Below the pieces are notes generated by a model that was not told where the DNA came from, searched no databases, and saw only the letters and a program-made list of their open reading frames with translations. The translations under genes and the position numbers were made by a program. From Aquarana catesbeiana (taxonomy: Eukaryota; Chordata; Amphibia; Anura; Ranidae), in assembly GCF_042186555.1 (NCBI RefSeq), contig NC_133324.1:71542793-71606792 (forward strand): a DNA stretch of 64,000 nt. The letters run 5' to 3'. Shown here piece after piece: positions 58,077 through 64,000 of the stretch (positions are counted from its first letter, which is position 1; each line of letters begins with the position of its first letter).

Positions 58077-58415
58077 CTTTTAAAATCACATCCTGAGTAA
58101 AAAAGCCTATCCACTGCCAGCAGCTGTAGAATGGGGCATTGGTCTTTGTGGGGAAGTAGTACTCTTTCCACAAGCCCACCAATAATGAGTCAGGGGAAAC
58201 ATGAGCTTTGCTGATTGTTAACCTATAGATCTGACTCAGTAGAAGGTTTTTTGGACATCTTCAGTGAGACTGCAGCTTACTCACAGAGATCAAAGGATCT
58301 ACTCTGCAGCTCCTGGCAGGGCGCAGGCTTTTCTACTTATGCTGTGGCTGTTTTAGAAAAAAATAAACAAACTGTATGACATTGTTTTGATGCACCTGTA
58401 TTGTATTTAGCTGAT
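58077..58415. other. No gene recognised
   Basis: Non-coding DNA between two TTAA-bounded elements. Confidence 0.35.
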
Positions 58416-58834
58416 TTAAGGCCCCACTCCAGGATAAAACCTGTCCCTCTCCCATCTCTATGGCTCACCCCCTCTAACTAATCTCCACATAAAAAAAAAT
58501 AGCCCCTAAATGCCCTTTTTATTTACCTGTAGGTGTCATGTGACAATCCAGTCTTCTCCTCTTCTGTTTACTTTCTGGCTTGGGTCCTTCTTTGGGGTTC
58601 CACATCAATGTCTGCCTGACACTTCCTATAGGATTGGCTGTAGTGAGGTCCTCTTACAGTAGAATCTAGAAGAAGACAACGTTATCAGAGAGGGTGTTAG
58701 GGGATCAGTGATCTGAGGGGGGCATCTCAGCGCTGAATCAGTGGTCCACCCACCCAGAAACAGAAGTGCATGGGGCCTGGATGGGGGACTTAGGGGAGTA
58801 TATCTCCCTTTACAAGGTAAGGGGTGAAGACTTA

Positions 58835-60166
58835 AGCCTCGTACACATGATCAGATTGTTGGCCAACAAAACTGCGGAATTTTGTCCGAAGGGCGTCGGC
58901 CCAAACTTGTCTTGCATACAAACGGCAAGGAATTGGCGGTCAACAAACACGAATGTACTGACTTACTATGTGGGTTTTCAGCTCTTTAGCGCCACCCTTT
59001 GGGCTCTTTCTGCTAATTTCATGTTAGTAGAAGTTTGGTGAGTGTTGATTCGCACTTTTCATTTTGTGCTTTTCATTTTACGCTTTTCAGTTTGTTTCTT
59101 ACCGCCGTTCGTCAACCAGACATGTTGCGGAATCAGAGGCGATAACGTTTTATTTATTATTGGCCTTGGAGTTATAGCTTTGACCCAAGTCCAGTCCAGA
59201 AACAGGAGGAGGAGGAGTTCTTGGACCAAAAATTGGTTGCTTTATTAATCGTGACCAATTATGTCATATGCCTTTGCTGCGGGAGCTCCAGGAGAATAAT
59301 CCAGAAGATTTTCGGAATTATCTCCTGATGACGGATCCCTACTTTCACCAACTCTTGGCATTGTTGACCCCCTATATTAAGAAGCAGGACACATGCATGA
59401 GGCTTTTATTTTATTTTTTGGTTAAATAATAATGATTTGATTTGGTATATTTTCTATATTTTTGGATGCATAGAGTGCACTTTTAGGTTAAGTTCTATTG
59501 GCAGATAGCATGTCTAATTTTATTTGTTTTCTTTTTTTAATGCAGAATAAAAAAATTGTGTAGAATAATACTTGGCTGTGTGTTTTACTTCAAATGACAG
59601 TTTGGGAGTAGGCAGTTACATTTTAAAAAATACAATGTAAAGTTGACAAGGGACACCAACATAGTTGCATCTTTGATCTTAAAAACTATGGGATAATGGT
59701 GTTGTGGTAACTTGCCCAAATAAAAAAAAAACAAGCATAATAATATTATTCTTGATATCACTAGAAAAAAAAAACTTTGAAAATGTGTTTGCAATAACTC
59801 CATCAGTATCACCAGCAAAGCAGCTTCATTATTATCCCATTAAAGAAGAAGAGAATTGTGCGCTGCATTTGGAGATTTCATAATTTGCCGCGTCACAAAT
59901 GTTAATTCTCCATTACGAACGCTAGTTTACAAGACCGTCCGCTTCTGGCTCGTCCTTGCTTCCGAGCATGCGTGTTTGTACTTTGGACTTTTGTCCGACG
60001 GACTTGTGTACACGCACTCGGAAAATCCGACAACAGACATTTGTCCGCGGAAAATTTTAAAACCTGGCAACAATTGTCCGATGGAGTGTACACACGGTCG
60101 GATTTTCCGCCAACAGCCTGTCATCACACAATTCCCTTCGGAAAATCTGATCGCGTGCACGAGGCT
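58835..60166 (+). mobile_element. PIF/Harbinger deletion derivative
   Basis: AGCCTCGTACACATGATCAG at the left and CGCGTGCACGAGGCT at the right, TTA on both sides (58832-58834 and 60167-60169). 1332 bp. The left half holds the start of a Harbinger transposase gene. The right half resembles the MITE family (CCGACGGACTTGTGTACACG, CGGATTTTCCG). The middle (59410-59880) is AT-rich non-coding DNA. It links the MITEs of this window to a coding parent. Confidence 0.85.
59042..59405 (+). pseudogene. Harbinger transposase N-terminus, frameshifted
   Basis: The frame to 59248 ends with VIALTQVQSRNRRRRSSWTK then NWLL, the basic Trp-rich start typical of HARBI1-like proteins. A small indel near 59240 then shifts frame. 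From 59250 the text reads LCHMPLLRELQENNPEDFRN, YLLMTDPYFHQLLALLTPYI and KKQDTCMR to ~59402. This is the conserved N-terminal region before the catalytic DDE domain. All of the DDE domain is absent. In active relatives the nuclease acts with a Myb-like partner, of which I see no certain trace here. Confidence 0.85.
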
Positions 60167-60241
60167 TTAGAGTATGGATCATTGGAGAGTTGGATAGAAG
60201 GGCTAAAAAAGAAAAACATTTTTCCTGGAGTGGGGCTTTAA

Positions 60242-60772
60242 ACTTAGTTTTATGTATAATGAAATGCTTAAAGTACATCTAGTGATAGCCATCCAAAGTT
60301 TTACAACTATTAAGCTGATTTTTAAATAAACATTTTAAGAGCATTTTTACTCCTTACAAGCACAGCATGGTGGTCAGACATGTGGGTACAATGTGTGCAC
60401 TAAAAGGCTCTAAAAACTGTTTTCTTTTCAGCTGGCACAAAAACACACTTATATTGCATTTTCATCCAGTGGGTTGCATTGTGCAAACACCTCTCAAGCT
60501 ATTTTCCCTTCAGGGAAATTTCAATCCAGCCAACAAATTATTCTCCAAGACTGGTCAGCCAGGAGTGTCGCATGCTACTCTAGATTCATGTTTCTTTGCA
60601 CAATTCAGTCACACGATCTCTATGGATTAATTCACATAAATACATTTAAATTGTGATTAATTAGAAACAAGAAACTGGACAAATGAAGTGAAGAAGTAGA
60701 TTAACACATGAGTAGAGTTAACCAAACAGGACACTGGAGGTACACTCTATTCAAAACTTAAAGAGACACTGA
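60242..60772. other. No gene recognised
   Basis: Non-coding DNA, no repeat supported. Confidence 0.35.
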
Positions 60773-61365
60773 GGGTGATTTACAAAAGCCGCGTGCCATC
60801 AGTAGAGGCGCACGGCAAGGCGCAACGCACATTTTCATATTTACGAAACGGTGCGCCAGTAACAGAGCTCAAATCCCCCATTTACTATAGCGATCTCGGC
60901 GCACGGGAGAATGCAATCTGTGCGCCACAATGGCATCTCCAATTAAATATTGGCATCTCCAATTAAATATTGGCATCTCCAATTAAATATTGACAGAAGA
61001 TGGAGGTGCCAATATTATGGGGTGATGTGAGGAAGTTTAGTTACAACTGCCCAAGTAGCAAATATGCCCAAAATAGAATGAGAAAGTAACTTTTTCAGAG
61101 AAAGCCTGCTTTGCCTGCAAGTACGTTTAGAACTGCGTGAGACCAATGTAAGCAGTGTGCATGCACAAGCGCTTCTTCATTTGTGCTATTATCAATGAGA
61201 AAACCGCAGGTACCCTAGCGACAGTTGCAGTTTACATATGCCGGTATTTATTATTGCTATTTGCGCTTCAATGTGTGCCGGTTCGCACGTTCGATTAATG
61301 ACTTTTCCAGCGCACCAATTAATGTATGAACTGGTGCAGTGCCTTTTTCTTAGTAAATCACCCCC
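60773..61365. mobile_element. MITE-like element with GGGTGATTTAC ends
   Basis: GGGTGATTTACAAAAG at the left and CTTAGTAAATCACCCCC at the right. Relatives in style are at 22702 and 63280. A 20-bp unit TGGCATCTCCAATTAAATAT is repeated exactly three times at 60931-60990. Confidence 0.7.
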
Positions 61366-61383
61366 TGTGTCACTTTGCCGATT

Positions 61384-62650
61384 AAAGGTTGCAGTCCAAA
61401 CCATAAGCCCACTGATACTCAACTCGTCCTCAGTCCCAAACTGTTCCACCAGAGCCCTCACTAAATACCCGATCCTTCCAGTCGCTGTTGCTCCAACGCC
61501 ATCTGGTATGAGTTTGACTCCTAGAGGAATATTGAAGTTAAATATGAGTATGTAGTTGCCCTACATTGGTAAAGTGACAGAATATTTTTAATATTAAAAT
61601 TGTGTTCTGGTTAGGGAACCCCCCCACCTCACAAATAATAACCCCACCCAAATCTATAGTCATATAATGTCTCTCTTACTTGCTGCAGAGCGGGAGGGTC
61701 CTCTTTTAGATATCTTCATCACTGCCTGCTTACTGGTTATTTGGACAAGTCACATTGATTGCCCATCAGCAGTGTCTTTACACCACCAGTGGTGGCATGG
61801 GGACATCATGTCAAAGGCTGGCGGCAAGACCGGCCATCAGTGCCCTGGAACTGTAGCATCAGATCACTGGTCTCCGCTGGTAAAAGAGGAGCAGCCAAGG
61901 GACACATGGCAACATGTTTAAGTAGGAAGAAAAGAGCTTTGGAGGGTCTTTTTTTAATGATGAATGGATAGGAGGGATGGGTGGGAGGTACACTCCAGTT
62001 GAAACTTAACGACTATCACTTTAAAGGTTAAAGTCCACCCCTAAACCTGCTTTTTCTCAATTTCTTCTCACTGCCCGTCTGCTCCATCAGAGCTCCAGTA
62101 AATACCTTGCGCTCCTGAGTGTGGGGCCAGCATGTGACCTCCTCCCACTATCTGGCATGAGTTTGACTCTTTGAGGAACATTGAAGTTAATTATGAGTGG
62201 GAAGGCTTTCAGGAGACTGCCCTACATGGACAAAGCGACAGAACCTTTTAAATATTAAAACTGTGTTCTGGTTAGGGACCCCCCACCCTTAATGTATAGT
62301 CCTATAATGTGCTAGTTCTTAAGTCTTCTATCTTCCTTGCTGCAGAATGGGTGGCCTTTCTTTGGATGTCCACATCACTGCCTGGCTACTTGGACAACTC
62401 CAATTGGCTGTCCATTGGTAGGGTCTTTAAAGGTCTTGAAGACTCCAGTGGTGGTGTGGTGACATCAAGAGGAGGGATGGCAGCAAAACCAGCCAGCAGT
62501 AGACCAAAATTGTAGTGCTGAGTCACTGGTCTCCACTAGCAGAAAAGGTGCAGACAAGGGACACATGACAGTGGGTTCGGGTAAGAACAAAGGTCTTTCT
62601 AGGGTCTTTTTTAATAGTGAATAGATAGGAGGGGTGTGTGGGAGGGAAAG
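61384..62650. repeat. Tandem duplication, two ~640-bp units
   Basis: Unit 1 (61384-62021) and unit 2 (62022-62650) share AAAGGTT.AAGTCC, GGTATGAGTTTGACTC/GGCATGAGTTTGACTC, TGTGTTCTGGTTAGGGA, GCCTGCTTACTGG/GCCTGGCTACTTGG, CCAGTGGTGG, ACTGGTCTCCRCT and GGATAGGAGGG in the same order. They are clearly diverged, so the duplication is not recent. No known protein. Confidence 0.8.
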
Positions 62651-63276
62651 TAATTATTTTTGTTGCCTGGAAATGGCTTTTGAGGCTTCAGATGCATATA
62701 GGAAACGGGCCATTGGCTCAGGCCTTTAGTTTTTCATCCAGGCATTCATCCATTAGTTACCCTAACTTCATTTGTTGGTAATCTAGTGACCTTTGAACAT
62801 CATTTCTAAATCTGATTCTGATGAAGGAAAATTGTTTCCAAATATGCGTACTGCATGCTCCTTGTTGTCTTCTCAGACACAATGACTCCTGTATCCAAGT
62901 CTCACCCAGCAGTCAGGTTTAGGCCTGGCTTGGAAGATAGAATGCAATAAATGATAAAGCAAGCAAGAAGAAAGGAAGTTACTAAGGGTAGGCGTTAGGG
63001 AGTAGAGTAGACCCAGCCATCGAATATTTGAGTGGCTCCATGATTTCTGGCTCCGGAAAGACTGCACAGAATTTAGAGTAAGGTGAAGTTAGTGGGTTTT
63101 CTTACAGTTACATTAAATTCTAGAGAACAATGACAGTTTGCTGATTGGTTTTACTTTTTGCCTGGAATCGCAGTTTAAAGTCATGGTTTGCAACAGATTG
63201 CAATTTAATGGTTGTATATGAAAGCCCATCTCCAAGCTAATGCCTATCCTCCAACCTTGTTCCCACCCTTATACAC
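62651..63276. other. No gene recognised
   Basis: Non-coding DNA, no repeat supported. Confidence 0.35.
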
Positions 63277-63279
63277 ACT

Positions 63280-63532
63280 GGGGGTTATTTACGAAAGGCA
63301 CATCCACTTTGCACTACAAGTGCACTTTCAAGTGCAGTCGCTGTAGATCTGGGGGGGAAAATGCAAGGAAAATAAAAAACAGCATTTTAGCTTGCACATG
63401 ACTGGATGATAAAATCAGCAGAGCTTCCCCTCATTTCAGATCTTCCCTTCAGATCTACAGCGACTGCACTTCCAAGTGCACTTGCAGTGCACTTGTAGTG
63501 CAAAATGGATTTGCCTTTCGTAAATAACCCCC
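63280..63532. mobile_element. Foldback MITE with GGGGGTTATTTACGAAAGGC ends
   Basis: GGGGGTTATTTACGAAAGGC and GCCTTTCGTAAATAACCCCC, ACT on both sides (63277-63279 and 63533-63535). AAGTGCACTTTCAAGTGCAG / CTGCACTTCCAAGTGCACTT and AGATCT blocks extend the arms. Confidence 0.88.
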
Positions 63533-63535
63533 ACT

Positions 63536-64000
63536 GATAAAGAAAACAAAAAAAACACCCTTTAAACTCTTTTTTCCTTACCTGAGTCCGGCATCCAGTA
63601 TCCTTTCACTGGCACATCTTATTGAGATTGGTGATCCAGTGCTGCAGTTTGGGTCTGCTGATGGCTGCTTCCCTCATCATGACATCAACACATGTCCTCA
63701 TCAATGAGGACCCCATTGCTGCACAACCAGTGCAGGCAGCAAAGTGGGCATCCAAAGAAAGAACTACTTTCCACTCAACAGTCTAGATTAAGCTTTGGTA
63801 AGGCATTGTTGTATGCATTTTATGCCTGAAAACTTTTTGTTCTCAACATTATAGTCTATATCAAAAATCTAAAAAACTGTGCTTAGTCAAAAATTAAGTT
63901 GTGTGAACAGCAGCACTCAAAAACACTGTGTGTTTGTCTTAGACCATCCCCTTGACAATGTTTTTTACGACATTGGGGCGGAGCCTGTGCTGACATCCTC
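63536..64000. other. No gene recognised
   Basis: Non-coding DNA to the window end; an A run near 63548. Confidence 0.35.

Larger units (their letters stand above)
58416..60241. mobile_element. TTAA-flanked inverted-repeat element hosting a Harbinger element
   Basis: TTAAGGCCCCACTCCAGGA at the left and TCCTGGAGTGGGGCTTTAA at the right, with TTAA on both sides (58416-58419 and 60238-60241). Without the inserted Harbinger it would be ~490 bp. Non-coding. Probably piggyBac-like. Confidence 0.75.

Overview
This window looks like non-coding nuclear DNA of an anuran amphibian, most likely a true frog (Ranidae). That is an inference from the mix of repeats: Tc1-like transposons, nonautonomous hAT and PIF/Harbinger elements, TTAA-flanked elements, CR1/L2/L1 LINE tails, and families with ends such as TGCCCCGTACACACGG. 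I see no intact host gene, no convincing exon set, no tRNA or rRNA, no CRISPR array and nothing bacterial. Every protein-like reading I can recognise is a decayed transposase or reverse transcriptase.

Layout. 0-12 kb: a truncated Tc1 foldback, a CR1-type LINE split by a TTAA element, a second CR1-type LINE broken by a Harbinger MITE and an L2 LINE, a 41-bp minisatellite, and a Tc1 element with a hAT MITE in its last codons. 12-17 kb: two Tc1 elements inside short families that carry hammerhead-like motifs. 17-24 kb: hAT elements with exact 8-bp target duplications and a 2.6-kb inverted-repeat element with another hAT inside. 26-31 kb: a Tc1 foldback holding a Harbinger MITE, then a ~205-bp satellite holding an L1-type LINE tail. 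31-41 kb: a Tc1 holding a CR1 tail, two hAT elements, a chain of MITEs, an 878-bp palindrome and a 24-bp minisatellite. 43-45 kb: an array built from a LINE tail and (TCTA)n. 46-54 kb: two more Tc1 elements, one holding a hammerhead-type element, and two hAT elements nested in an inverted repeat. 55-64 kb: a possible solo LTR, a TTAA foldback holding a Harbinger deletion derivative with transposase remnants, and a ~640-bp tandem duplication.

The parts do not form a pathway. What can be read is a history of insertions: target duplications (TA for Tc1, 8 bp for hAT, TWA for Harbinger-like, TTAA, and ~15 bp for the L1) fix the relative order of many events. The most interesting signals are eight hammerhead-like cores with a covarying short stem, a half-transposase foldback present twice with the same inversion junction, a palindromic Harbinger pair flanked by one TAA duplication, and the tendency of hAT elements to carry tandem-repeat cores. 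All calls come from reading the sequence by eye; no database search was run.
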